Origin: Verticillium longisporum
Taxonomy: Eukaryota > Ascomycota > Sordariomycetes > Glomerellales > Plectosphaerellaceae
DNA length: 64,000 bases
Reading direction: 5' to 3'
Assembly: GCA_019188255.1 (NCBI GenBank)
Contig: JAETXT010000004.1
Span: 992,001 to 1,056,000, forward strand
Shown here: positions 12,501-23,300 of the stretch, one piece after another
Layout of the letters: each line of letters opens with the position of its first letter
Position numbering within the stretch: position 1 is the stretch's first letter
Position numbers and translations under genes: made by a program
Notes under the pieces: generated by a model
What the model was told of the DNA's origin: nothing
The model's input: the letters and a program-made list of their open reading frames with translations, nothing else
The model's database searches: none

Positions 12501-13023
12501 GTGGCGATCCTGGAGCAGGGTCTGGCCGATGCCGGTCGCGTGGGGGAGGAGCTCGAGGGAGCTCGAGATGACGTGCAGGAGCAGCGCCAGCACGGCAGGG
12601 ACGGCCGCTGTGATGCTCTCGTTGTGAATGCCCGAGGCGTAGCTCCACATGTCCATGAGGTCGGTCTGGTAGACGGTCGCTTCGGTGAAGATTCGCGGCT
12701 TTGTCGACTCGAGGTATTCGGACAGGATGGCGAAGCGATCGTGGTTCTCGCTAGGGGTGGCGCTGAAGCTGTCGAGGAAGACTTTGAAGGATTGAATGCC
12801 TGGCGGTGTCTGGGTCAGTCAATTGATCGTAGCCATGAAACACCATGGCGCATCATATCATACCATGCCTTGCGCGTTTGACGTCCTGGTCAAAGGCAAG
12901 CAGCTGCCTCAGCTGCCTCGCATTGTTGACGTCCTCATGGGTCGGTGTTTCGACAACTATCTTATGGCGCTTGCGGACGGCAGAATCAGCATCGGCGTCA
13001 CGAAGTTGTCGCTTGACCATCAT
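9559..13023 (-). CDS. URB1: Urb1/Npa1-like nucleolar pre-60S assembly protein, with apparent frameshift
   Basis: Urb1 (Npa1) acts in the nucleolus in early pre-60S particles. Exon 1 (13023-12864) encodes a basic start and RQLLAFDQDVKRARHG. An intron with donor GTATGA and acceptor CCAG (12800-12863) leads to GIQSFKVFLDSF, the classic Npa1 N-terminal block. The Npa1 helical repeat region follows to about 11560, then PPPTTVLLDN and PLPLKQKDLIR, and the C-terminal half has the NopRA1-like HEAT region (SIRQEALTNILKLAAKL). The intended product is about 1,133 residues. The frame shifts by one between FGNRSG and PPPTTV, at a run of five G (11552-11556 on the plus strand). One more G would keep the frame, and no GT-AG intron can bridge the break. 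This is either a sequencing error or a very recent lesion, because both halves are otherwise clean. The start is the first of two adjacent ATGs. Confidence 0.85.
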
Positions 13024-13650
13024 CGGTAGTCTCTATGCACGTTTGTTCAAATGTACTACAGAGGGCCTCCATAGTTGGTGATGGAGCTTGGGCACGAGGA
13101 CCGTCCAGAAAATAAAAAGTTCTGCCCCGCGAGACCGCTTGCGATGAGCCGAGTGGGGGTTAACTGTGGTGTGTGGGGAAAGGGACGACTAGTCTGATTC
13201 AGTTCGTCAGCAGTGTTAGAACTGATAGTATGGGTACATCGTGACCTGTATTGTATAAGTTACAGGTACTAGTATTGACCTGAGAACCCTATGGATTTAT
13301 ATACTGGAGCTAAGATTATACTAATAAGTCAAATAAGCCCCCTTAAGCTTAGGCTCTAGAGAAGTAAAGAAATAAGAAAAATCTAACTCTTAGGCTTATT
13401 AGAACCTTAGAGAAAAAAGAGTAATAATTATTATAGGAGGAAGGGTCTTACAACTCCTCTAATAACTAAAATAGAAGCTAAATTATATTACTATATAAAT
13501 ATTATTAGAAAGAGAAAAAGTAAAGCTATAGAATAATATACTTTTTATAATATTCTATAGAGCTATCTTATAATAATAACTATTTAATTTCTCTTATCTC
13601 TAATTAGCTTAGCTTAGAAGCTAAAGTAAAATTAATACTATTTCCCTATA
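13024..13650. other. URB1 upstream region running into an AT-rich RIP patch
   Basis: 13024-13250 is normal-composition promoter or leader DNA. From about 13260 the sequence is AT-rich and stop-filled like the left block. A TGTTAGAACTG sequence at 13213 could be the start of a decayed LTR, but no matching end was found. The AT-rich patch continues beyond the transposon at 15510, so the transposon probably split it. Confidence 0.55.
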
Positions 13651-15509
13651 ACGTAATCCACAAGCGAGTGGTTCACCCATGCGAGTGGTTCACTTCACCC
13701 CGACCCGACAAACATTCCGAGGAAAACCTCAACCCAAACGCCGTAAATCAATTAAAATCACTCCTCCTCGTCTTTTGCAGACGATGAGATAGCTACCTGA
13801 CAAGTTCTCGCGTTGTGGCCGGTCTTCCCGCATACGCTACAGCATCGTTTCTTCGGCTGGGACCACGACGCGGGACCCGGGTTCTGCAGCGTTTCCTCTT
13901 TTATCTGGATATCTACTTCCTTCTGAGCAATCTTGTCCTGTCCCTCGCCTACAGCCATGCTTCCTCCTTCCCGGAGACGTAGCTTTTGGCCCTCCGGCGT
14001 CGGCTTAGTGTAGCATTTTCCTCTCGAAGGATCATAACCTCTGACTTCAAAAGAGCGATCTGGTGCATAACACCCCGCGTCCCCTTCGCAAGATAGTCAA
14101 CAGCATCTAAAATTGACGTTGGGGAGCTTCCCTGGTGGCGTGAGATTCGCCCTTTGATGAAGTCAGTCTGGGAACCTGCCTCGAGCAGGTTAGTGGGCGT
14201 CTTAGAGACCCAAGAATCACGCTCCCCGTGGGACGTCCCCGGAGGCGTCGTCGTCCTCAACCTCACATCCAGCTTTGACAGGACTGTTTCCGGGTTATGG
14301 GGGACAAGCCCCGCTCCTCGAAAGCCTCCCTGGATGTTTTTTCTGTCATTGCTTGCTGAAATGCAGCCGAAAACGCCGGGAAGAAGTCCTCTTTGCTGAT
14401 GTGCGTTGTACCCGCCCTCATCCTATCCTCGATTTGCCGACCGTATGCTTTCTTTAGTGGGCCAAAACACCCAACATCGAGAGGCTGGAGTAGATGTGAC
14501 GAATGAGGAGGCATACAGAGTGTGATGATGTTGTTCTCCTTGCAGTAGAGTTCGAAGTCGACCGAGTGGTGACTTTCGTGGCCATCCAGGATCAGTAGGC
14601 GATAACCGCCCGAAGTACGGGACTTTGTATGCCTGTCAAAATGCCGAATCCATTCCAGACCAATATCATTCGTCGTCCAGCCGTTTGGAGATGTTGCGAT
14701 TCTCCAGTCGCGAGAAATCGCGTCGTCCTGGTACCAGCTCGAGAGGTGGTACTTGCCCGAAACCACGATGAACGGCGGGACGGAGAAACCCAACGCGCCA
14801 ACGCCCTGGATCACCGTAACCCATTCCCGGTTGCCTGGCTGCCTCATCTTCACATTGGACCGTCTTTCCGAACTGGTCACGACCATTCCGTTGGCGATAA
14901 CGCCCATCTGGAAGCCGGTCTCGTCAAAGTTGTACATGTCAGCCTCTTGGATGCCGTACTTGGCGATCATGTTATGCACGAGGCGGAACCACGCGTTTAT
15001 CGCGTCCGGATCTTCGCATTGGGCCCTCTTGTAGTCGTACTTGCGAAAGAAACGCGTCCGGAGCTCTGGTTGCCGTTTGACGAAGTTTGCGGCCCAGTTC
15101 TTCCCGACGCGTGGCGCGTCACGGTCGGCAAGCAGGCGATTCGCCATATCTCCGACCTCACCCAACCGGGGAGGGTAAGATCGCGCATCTAGGTCAAGGA
15201 TATATTCGACAATAGTTTTCTCTTCTAGTACTGTTAATTTGGCAGAATTGGGCGGGCTTTCGCGTCGGGAGGGTTTGCCCTTCTGGCGTCGGAGGAGCGT
15301 CGTTAAGGGGACGGTGTAGATCCTCGCAGCACTCCGGGCGCTTAGGTTCGGGTCATTGTCCATAGCTTGGATAGCAAGGAATAATTGACCTTCTTTTGAA
15401 AGAGTCTCCATCGCGGGCGGAGGTGGAATCTGTAGAATTCAGGTGTAGGTCGTGGGCCCGGGCGAAGTGAACCACTCGCTTGGGTGAACCACTCGCTTGT
15501 GGATTACGT
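13651..15509 (-). mobile_element. Fot1/pogo-family DNA transposon (1,859 bp)
   Basis: Bounded by terminal inverted repeats of about 50 bases with two mismatches. Both ends start ACGTAATCCACAAGCG and each contains two copies of GCGAGTGGTTCAC. The element is flanked by TA on each side (13649-13650 and 15510-15511; TATA on both sides), the target duplication of the Tc1/mariner/pogo superfamily. It carries one transposase gene on the minus strand. Length and layout match Fot1-type elements of filamentous fungi. The element is not AT-shifted although its flanks are, so it inserted after the flanks were mutated or escaped RIP. Confidence 0.9.
13758..15411 (-). pseudogene. Pogo/Fot1 transposase, interrupted by two one-base frameshifts
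   Basis: The first segment (15411 to about 14300) has an N-terminal psq-type helix-turn-helix (residues 1-55), a CENP-B-type HTH (about 60-130) and a DDE-1 catalytic domain with the expected acids at D163 (NFDETGF), D276 (LILDGHES) and D312 (QPLDVGCF). After GLSP the frame is lost at a run of five G (14299-14303, plus strand). It resumes as NPETVLSKLDVRLRT, a conserved C-terminal block, then a Leu-rich coiled segment. A second slip at four T (13984-13987) precedes REGGSMAVGEGQDKIAQKEVD and a CCHC zinc knuckle (CCSVCGKTGHNARTC). Each slip is one base short in a homopolymer. The element may be truly dead or the runs may be miscalled. No other stop interrupts the combined frame. Confidence 0.85.
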
Positions 15510-16014
15510 TATAAGTCCTTTTTATATAATAATTCCTATCTAATTTATATATTCTTAATTATTAAGAATAGATACTTTCTAAGATATACTTTACTCCTAT
15601 CTAAGTACTTCTCTTAAGTCATTATAACCTTCTTCTAATTACCCCTCTACCTATCTACCTTCGATCTAAACGAAAAGTATACTATTTTATAGCTCTCGTT
15701 AAAGGCTATAAGAATCTTTAATCTATTTCTTAACCTAATATCTCCTTCTTAAGATATAACTACTTTATCTCTCTCTTCCTCTTATCTATTATTATCTCTT
15801 TATTCTATAACTAAGCTATACCCTTAGTCATTGCCTAATACCTCCTATATCGATTACGATATATACTAATATATACTATTCTATAGCTATGATTTTTTTC
15901 TTTATAATAATATATATATCCTTATAGTTTAGCTTTTATTCTAGCTATTAGAGTAATTATAAGACTGTAACTCCTATAACTCCTATACTTAGAAACTCCC
16001 TTATAATATTAATA
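15510..16014. other. AT-rich RIP patch right of the transposon
   Basis: AT-rich and stop-filled, the continuation of the patch at 13260-13650. No protein family is recognisable. Confidence 0.6.
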
Positions 16015-16228
16015 TAGTAGAGAAAGTTACTTAATTTAATACTTTTTCATTTTTAAAATTTAGTATTTATTAATAATCTAAATTAATTTAAGTTCTAAAT
16101 TTAGAATTATAATAATTATAGTATAAGTATAAATATCTAATCTAGTCTAAAGAATAAATTAAGGAGGCTAGAAAACTATATATTTCAATATAGAATGGAA
16201 CTCTATCGTTTCTTTCATCGTATAACTA
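16015..16228. mobile_element. RIP-mutated relative of the MITE at 43077-43325
   Basis: The right end (16165-16228) aligns with the right end of the 43 kb MITE. GGCTAGAAAACTAT matches GGTTAGAAAACTAT, and the following 45 bases agree except for a run near 16188-16196 and mostly C/T and G/A changes, ending ACTA-TA against ACTG-TA. The left end, TAGTAGAGA after TA at 16013-16014, fits CAGTGGGGA of the other copy. The interior is only loosely similar. It abuts the DIB1 promoter. Confidence 0.5.
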
Positions 16229-16399
16229 TATATCACGTAATCCACTCCCTCCTCTCACTAGGCTGGACTAGAGGGGCCATGTCAGCCCCTCTAAACGTCA
16301 CTCTGCCAGCGTCTGCTCTCTCTTCCCTACTTCGACTCCAAGTACGTCAACCCGAAGGCATTTCCTACACTCTATTCTCGCGTCGACAACCATCACACC

Positions 16400-16906
16400 A
16401 TGGGCTCCGTCGTCCTGACCCACCTCAATAGCGGCTGGCACGTCGTACGTTTCCTTCCCTCCCCCTCTCTCCCCCTCAACCACCTACCTTAGCTAACAGA
16501 GTATCCCCTCCGTCCCCAGGACCAAGCCATCCTCTCCGAAGAAGAGCGCCTCGTCGTCATCCGCTTCGGCCGCGACTGGGACCCCGCCTGCATGCGCCAG
16601 GACGAGGTCCTCTACCGCATCCAGGACCGCGTTAAGAACTTCGCCGTCTGCTACGTCTGCGACATTGACCAGGTCCCCGACTTCAATCAGCTCTACGAGC
16701 TCTACGACCCCTGCACCGTCATGTTCTTCTTCCGCAACAAGCACATGATGGTCGACTTTGGCACCGGCGACAACAACAAGCTCAACTGGGTTCTCGAGGA
16801 CAAGCAGGAGCTCATTGACATTATCGAGACGGTCTACCGCGGCGCCAAGAAGGGCAGGGGTCTCGTCGTCAGTCCCAAGGATTACTCGACGCGGCATCGC
16901 TACTAA
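16400..16906 (+). CDS. DIB1: U5 snRNP thioredoxin-fold protein Dib1/Dim1
   Basis: Dib1 (human U5-15kD/TXNL4A) is a spliceosomal protein of the U4/U6.U5 tri-snRNP. The 143-residue product is almost invariant in eukaryotes and is full length here. Exon 1 (16400-16444) gives MGSVVLTHLNSGWHV. The intron at 16445-16519 has donor GTACGT and acceptor CCCCAG. Exon 2 gives DQAILSEEERLVVIRFGRDW, then DFNQLYELYDPCTVMFFFRNKHMM and the C-terminal RGAKKGRGLVVSPKDYSTRHRY in separate blocks. This is a thioredoxin fold without a CxxC redox pair, as is normal for the family. It converges on TAO3. An old MITE relic ends about 170 bases upstream of the start. Confidence 0.97.
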
Positions 16907-17349
16907 TCCTTCACCTCTCTTTCTGGCCTTCTCTCGTGGCTTGTCTCGTGGCTGTCCCTGGCCAAGGCTCTCTGCGAAGCGACGGATTCCACTTCAGCGT
17001 TAGTCCTACTTTCATACACAATGACACATCATGTCCAAGTGCAAATGCAGAGCTGATACTCCTTCAAGATGTGTGTACTCCTCCCAAGACGCATGGTGAA
17101 TAATCATCTGGATTCTTGACGACCAAAAGGTACGCCTTGCCAACTCCAACGCCCCCGCGAGGCCATCATTTGTAAAATCACACCTACATACGCCGCCAGG
17201 CCCTGTTCGACTGACCCCTCCTCCAACGCCCTCGTGGGGCCTCCATCTGATCGTTCGCAATACTATCGTCGTAGTCTACCGCCGTGCTGATGCAGTCCCT
17301 TTCTCTTCGCCTTGCTTCGGTACATGATCCCTCCCGCAATAGGTATCCC
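16907..17349. other. Convergent intergenic region DIB1/TAO3
   Basis: Holds the two 3' ends. Nothing else recognisable. Confidence 0.6.
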
Positions 17350-20300
17350 CTAAATCTTGTCGCTGCCGGGCTGCTGCATCGACTTGGGCGAGAAGAGTCC
17401 CGCCGGCAACTTTGGCATCGGCGCCGAGGGCGCCGTCCGCTCGCGGAATAGCTCGCGTGCGCGGTCCCCCTCGCGTGCGCGGTCCCCCTCGCGTGAACGA
17501 CCGCCCGTCAGCCGCCGCATACCCGTCCGCGTGCTCTGCGCCAGGGGCCTGATCATGCTCTCCAGCGAGAACGAACTCTCGCCATTCCCCGTGTTGGGCC
17601 GCACATCGTCCGCGTCAGAGTAGACATCCTCGGTGTACTCGTCGTCCGACGTGAACTCGCTGATGTGCGGATAGTAGGAAGCCGGCGCCGACGGCGACGT
17701 GATGGACCGCGAGTGAAGCCCGGGTCGCGGCGCGGCGCTGGCACTGAACGCGCCCGGGTTCATCGTGTTGGCTGAGCTCTGCGTCGACAAGGGCGGTGGC
17801 CGGTCCGTGAAGCCGTTTTGGAAAGTCGAATTGTCAGACGCCTGGTGCAGGATGGGCAGAATCTGCTCGTCATAGAGCTGAGCTCCAGATTCGTATGCAT
17901 CGGGCGAGAACTCGGTGACCGTCCGAGAGGATCGACCCTCGCTGGGCGGCGGGCTAGCCCCGAGATCATCAAAAAAGTCGTCCAGGCAGACGAGCTTGAA
18001 CACAATGTCGCCCATGATACCGTGTCCATGGGCGTGGGCCGACATCATCGTCTCCGACCGGGCCGGCAGGTGGAAGGAGCCGTACGGGAAGGACTCGGCA
18101 TGGAACTCGACGTCGGGCGTGGGCGTCGCGTCGGCCAGCATGCCTTCGGCGTTTTGACACATGTAAAAGGCAGCGTGGATATTGGCCCGCGTCGAATCCG
18201 TCTTCTTCGCGGGGACGGGGATCGCCCAGCCAGATACTTCGGGTATGCCGAATAAGCTCTGCATCCGCCCATACTCTTTGCGAACCGTCTTGGACGTCGA
18301 CCGCGTCATGCTCATCCGGAGATGCTGATTGTCCATCGCGCTGCCCGACATGGTCATGATATTGTCCAGCACCTCCAGCGCCTCCATGCAGTACTCAGTT
18401 TGAAGCAGGCGCAGCAGTGGAGAGATCAAATCAGAACCGTGACCGGCTAAGTCGGGTCTCCTCATGTCAATCTCAGGGATGACAGTGCTTAAAATGCTCA
18501 TCGTCTTGATCTTGACCCATGAGATGGAGTTGGTGAGCAGCCCCATCAAGAAGACGACCATGTTGAACTCCAACTTGGGCAGGAAGTGATCCCTCAGCGC
18601 ACTGAACAATTGGACCTGGAATTCCCGCGTGTCAATATGGTGCTTGAAGGCGATGTACTCCTCGAGGACCTCCGCGATGTTGCCGTACCCCTGATCCTCC
18701 GCCACGGTGCAGAGAACCTCGGCCGCTTGGAGACATTGTTCGCTTGGTGTCTCCTGCTCCATCTCGTGCAGCAGCATCGGAAAGTAGGCCAGGATGACGT
18801 AGAATAGCCGACTATCGTCACCGACTAGGTTGTCGCTCGGCAGCTGGACCAACTTGGTCATGATATTGAAGGTCGTGTCCATGCAAACCGAAGATCTGAG
18901 GCCCTTGTAAAGAAGAGCCTGCAAGCCCTCAAAGGCGCCATCCCATCGCGAGGGCTGGCCGTCGGACAACATTCTTCGAACATTGGGTGACTGGAAGTCA
19001 ATCTTGGCCAGGAACTCGTCCAACATTTCAACTGCCTCCAGAAATTCGCGCTCATTGATTGATTCGAGACAAGCGCATGTCGTCCAAAACAGTTGTGGGA
19101 ACGTCAGAAGCTTTTCAGCATCGAGCTTGATAATGAGTGTTTTGAGAGTCGTCAAAATTTCCATGGAAAAGGTTTGGATCTCAGAATCTTCGTCTGCGAT
19201 GGTGTTGGACAAGCGAGCAAGCATGTCACCCAACATGAATTGGTCCAAGGACGTGAGAACACAACGGAAGATTTGGAAGGATCGACAGGCGAGATGTCGC
19301 ACGGGGCACGAGGTAGCCCAGGTCAGCGACAGCCGGCCCCATTGCTCCTTGATGCCAGGGTATGTCATCTCAAACGTCTTGACAACTTCGGTTGTCAAGT
19401 ACTCCATACTTGCCGGGACTTTGTTGTCGTGGGTTTCAGCTTTTCCGTTGCTGTCCTCGTAACCCCAGACGACGGTGCGATCGTGCTGACGGATGAGATC
19501 GATCATGTTCTCAATGGACGCTTTGGCGCTGGCTGGCGTTTGCTCGTCGAGTTGGGAGATGACCAGTTCGTGGATCAAATGGATAAGCATTTCTCGAGCC
19601 TGTTCCTGGACCAGTGGCGTGTAATGGTCCCATAGAACGGTGACGACTTGTAGGAGGACCGGCACGTTCTCTGGTGTCAGCTGTATCGGTGAGACCATGA
19701 GGTCGACCAACAGTATCATGGACAGCTGGCCCAGAGAGAATCCGGCCTGCTTTGTGCCGATCGGCAAGGCGTCGCCCAAGTCTGCACAGTATGGAAGCTG
19801 AACAATATCCGGTGGCGGCGATGCAACTTCCTTCTTTTCGTTGGGCACCATGGCCTTGGGGGTGATTTGCATGAGAAGGAACTCAACGACCTTGATGCCG
19901 GGAGTACTCGTCGTACTCGCCAAGAAAACAACAATTTGCTTGGCGTACTCGACAAAGTTCTGCTCTCGCCGTTCGAGGCATATAGAGATGATGAAATCAA
20001 GGATCAATCTGACGTTGCCAGGGTATGGGCCCGTGGCGAGTGCTTGCCAAAGCGCCTGCACCTCGTTGTGCAACGCACCGCTCGATTTGATCGTGATTTC
20101 GAGCAAGTTGGCCAAGAGAACGTATGACTCGGCGATAGGACCGCCATTGGGATCCACCTTCAACTCTATCGACTGAATCCAGGGCAGAAGGACTGCTACA
20201 ACGTTGCGCTGTGAGGCAGGCTGTAGGTCCTTGAAGTAGAGGGTGAATTCTGAGAAGATGTGGAAGGCCAGTTCAGTGTGCTGCTTCGACAGGCGCTTTG

Positions 20301-23300
20301 ATATTTCAAACTGGGCGTTCTTGTACACCGCCTTCGTCTTGTCCGAAATACTAATGTCATAATCCTGTATCTTGGAACTTCGAGCGGGCTGCTGCCGCTC
20401 CTCCAAGGCTCGGAGGACGCGGGCGGACTTGGACCGGATCTCGCTCTCATCGTTACCAAGAGTGAAGAGACAGAGGCTGAGCAGTTTCCAGAAGGGGGAA
20501 GGGTAGTCAGGGTACTCCAAGAGTACTTGCGTAACCACAGCAAAGTAGCTCTCGAGAACTTTCGGCACATCCGACAAGTAACACCGAGCAATGCAACCCT
20601 GTTCGAGGAGGTAAGGGTACTCCTGGTTGTGCGTGATCAGGTTTTGCAACGCCCGCCGGCCGATGACGTTCATGCGGTCACTGCCAGAGTTGAAAATGGC
20701 CTCAATCCAAGCAAGCATCCGTCGCAGATCGAATTGCAGGGTCGCACCACTCTCCGTCGTGGTACTCATGGGCCCGCCGCCCTGGGCTGCCACGGCGCTG
20801 AGTGCTGCCGTGCGGAGATTGCGCTTTTCGATTTCCATGGCCGCGGTCACGGTGCCTCGCTCGCCATGTGATTGCTGATCGATCAGAGACTGTCTCATAG
20901 TGTCTTCCCTGGCCCGGATCTGGTTTTGGTTCGGTGAGAAGCCGCACCAGTCTTCCATGAGAGAAAACGCAGATTTTCTTGACTCAAACGTCATCCATCT
21001 GGAGGGGTCTGACGTCCGATTGATGCCATCAAAAAGCTCCTCCATGAGTCCACAGTAATGGCGACGTAGCTTTTGAAATTCCCAGTCCATCTGGACTTCG
21101 CCGTCCATAAGAAATAGCTTCAGATCTCTGGTATAGTTGACTAGATTGTTCAAAACCCATTCGTCTTGGCAGACATCAGGCTCTTTCAGGAAATGTGAGG
21201 TGAGTTTGTAGATATGCGTAATCTCGGTCCGCAAGAGGTCCATCTTTCTATTCCGTCGAGGGCTGCTGTTGGTGCGCTGGTGGATCCGAGCGCGTGCCTC
21301 GTCGTTGCACCGAGATGCCTGCCCAGCAAGTTCTTCAAGAAGTGGCCTGTAAATGTGCTTGTTGATGGACCCCATGGCGAGCACCACAGCATCGCGGACA
21401 GAGGCGGACGACGCCGACAGAAGTGGTATGAGGTACTTGAACAGCAGCCGGGCTGAAACGATCTTGTCAGCCGCGTTTGGTTTGGATGTCTTCCGATTAT
21501 GCTGTGCAGCCTGCGCAGGGCTTGTCATTTGGCTACCCGTGTCGGCCAGCGTGGTACAGGCGAAGATGAGGTACAGCTTCCACTGTTCAACCATGAACTC
21601 GGGCTGCGTGGTCGGCGTCCGGCTTGTGAGCCGGCCGCTTCCTGTGTCATTTCCGTAGTACAGGCCCCTGGAGGGCTCGGACAGCACCGTGATACCCTTG
21701 TACATCTGCAGTATCCGGTTGCATATTAGGTCACGGCCGATGGTGACCGTGAAAGGGCACTTCTCATAGGCGATGCGGATGAGGTTGGGGAAGAGTTTGA
21801 ACCAGAGCGTCGTGTCGTACGACACATCGCTTGTGCAAAGTTCGACCAGGGCGCCCCGACTATTACTGTTCTGGATCCCCCTCTGCAGCCTGCTCCGTTC
21901 CGCGACGGAAAGGTGTTCGTCCTTGAAGTTCATTACTTGCATCGAGTCGTTCTCCAAAATGTCGATCACTCTCAAGTCTCCATCTCCCGCACTTTTACTC
22001 TTGCCAAGCGCTGCATCGAAGTCGTTGATCAGACGCAGCACTGTGATCGCGAAATACCGCACCCTGCGAGACTGGGAGCAGAGGAAGAAGAGCCCATGGG
22101 CCTCGGCCTGATCGACCTCGGCCCAGGTACTGGATATGTCAAGTTTGGCACCACGCGTGTCACTCGCGTCAGGCTGTTCGACGGATGCGTCCCGCGCCTT
22201 TTGCCTTATCTCCTCGATCCAGATTTGCAGCAGTTCGATGTACAGGCGAAGCGTACTCTCAATGTGGCCAGGGCCAAGCATGCCGCCATCAGACATTGTG
22301 GAGTACCGATCGTCGAAGTTGAAGATGAAGCGTGCAAACCCCATGATAACTTGCTGCGCGTGCAACTGTCGAGCAATGGCCTTGAGTGACCGTGCTGAGG
22401 ACTGGGCAATATTGTACTGAACATGGGCAGTGCCAGTGCAGAGGAGGTTGATCAGTGAGTTGAAGGGTATGTCGGTGGAAAGACAACGCGGGAGTGCTTG
22501 AACGGCAACGTGTAAGAGCTCGTAGAAGGGTTGCTTCGAGTCGGACACTGTTTGGTGATCGTCCCGTCTCGAGAATGTAATGGTGTCGGCTATAGGGGTT
22601 TTGGGGCCTGGGCTGCTAAATTTCTCATCCAAGGTCGCTTGTCCGCCGAAAGTGTTATCGCAGTGTATCGTTATCTTGCCCAGCACCTCAGAGAACCTAT
22701 AATAATACTCCCGAGCTGGATCACTTAGCACGCTGGCATCCACAGGCCGTAGGAGCTCCTCGCTTTCGATGGGGGGGACTGTAGCTGTAGCTGATGGGCC
22801 TTGTTGCGGTGACGGAATTGATGGCGAAAGTGGCATTCGTTCGGGCGCTGGTGTCGGCACATATGACACTGGGAAAGGAGGGCGACCCTGCGACCCCTTC
22901 TCGAGGTCTGACATGATGACCATGAAAGCCCGGATGCCAATGACTATGCGATCGGGGTCCAGTTGCTCGACCTTGGCCTCCCGGCCCGATAGGAATAGAT
23001 CGGCATTGACAAGCGGGAAAATTATGTTTTTGAAGCAGTACTCGGGATATCTGAAACCGATGATGCGAATGATTTGTAGTAACGGGTCGATGACCGAGGC
23101 ATCAGAGGCGACGAGACTGCGCCTGGTGGCTGGGAGAACGAGCCTCATCAACTCATCGAGCTTGCGAGAGGCGTTGGCCGATGTATCGTTAGTTCGATAC
23201 AAGTAAGTCCACGCCAGCCTTGAGACGACTTGCAAACACAGAGGTCGAGCGAGTCGGTCCTTGATTTTGGTCTGTAAAGGGAGAATCAACTGCATCCACT

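Noticed and set aside
11562..12881. 439-codon plus-strand frame
   Set aside because: Antisense to URB1, with no domain.
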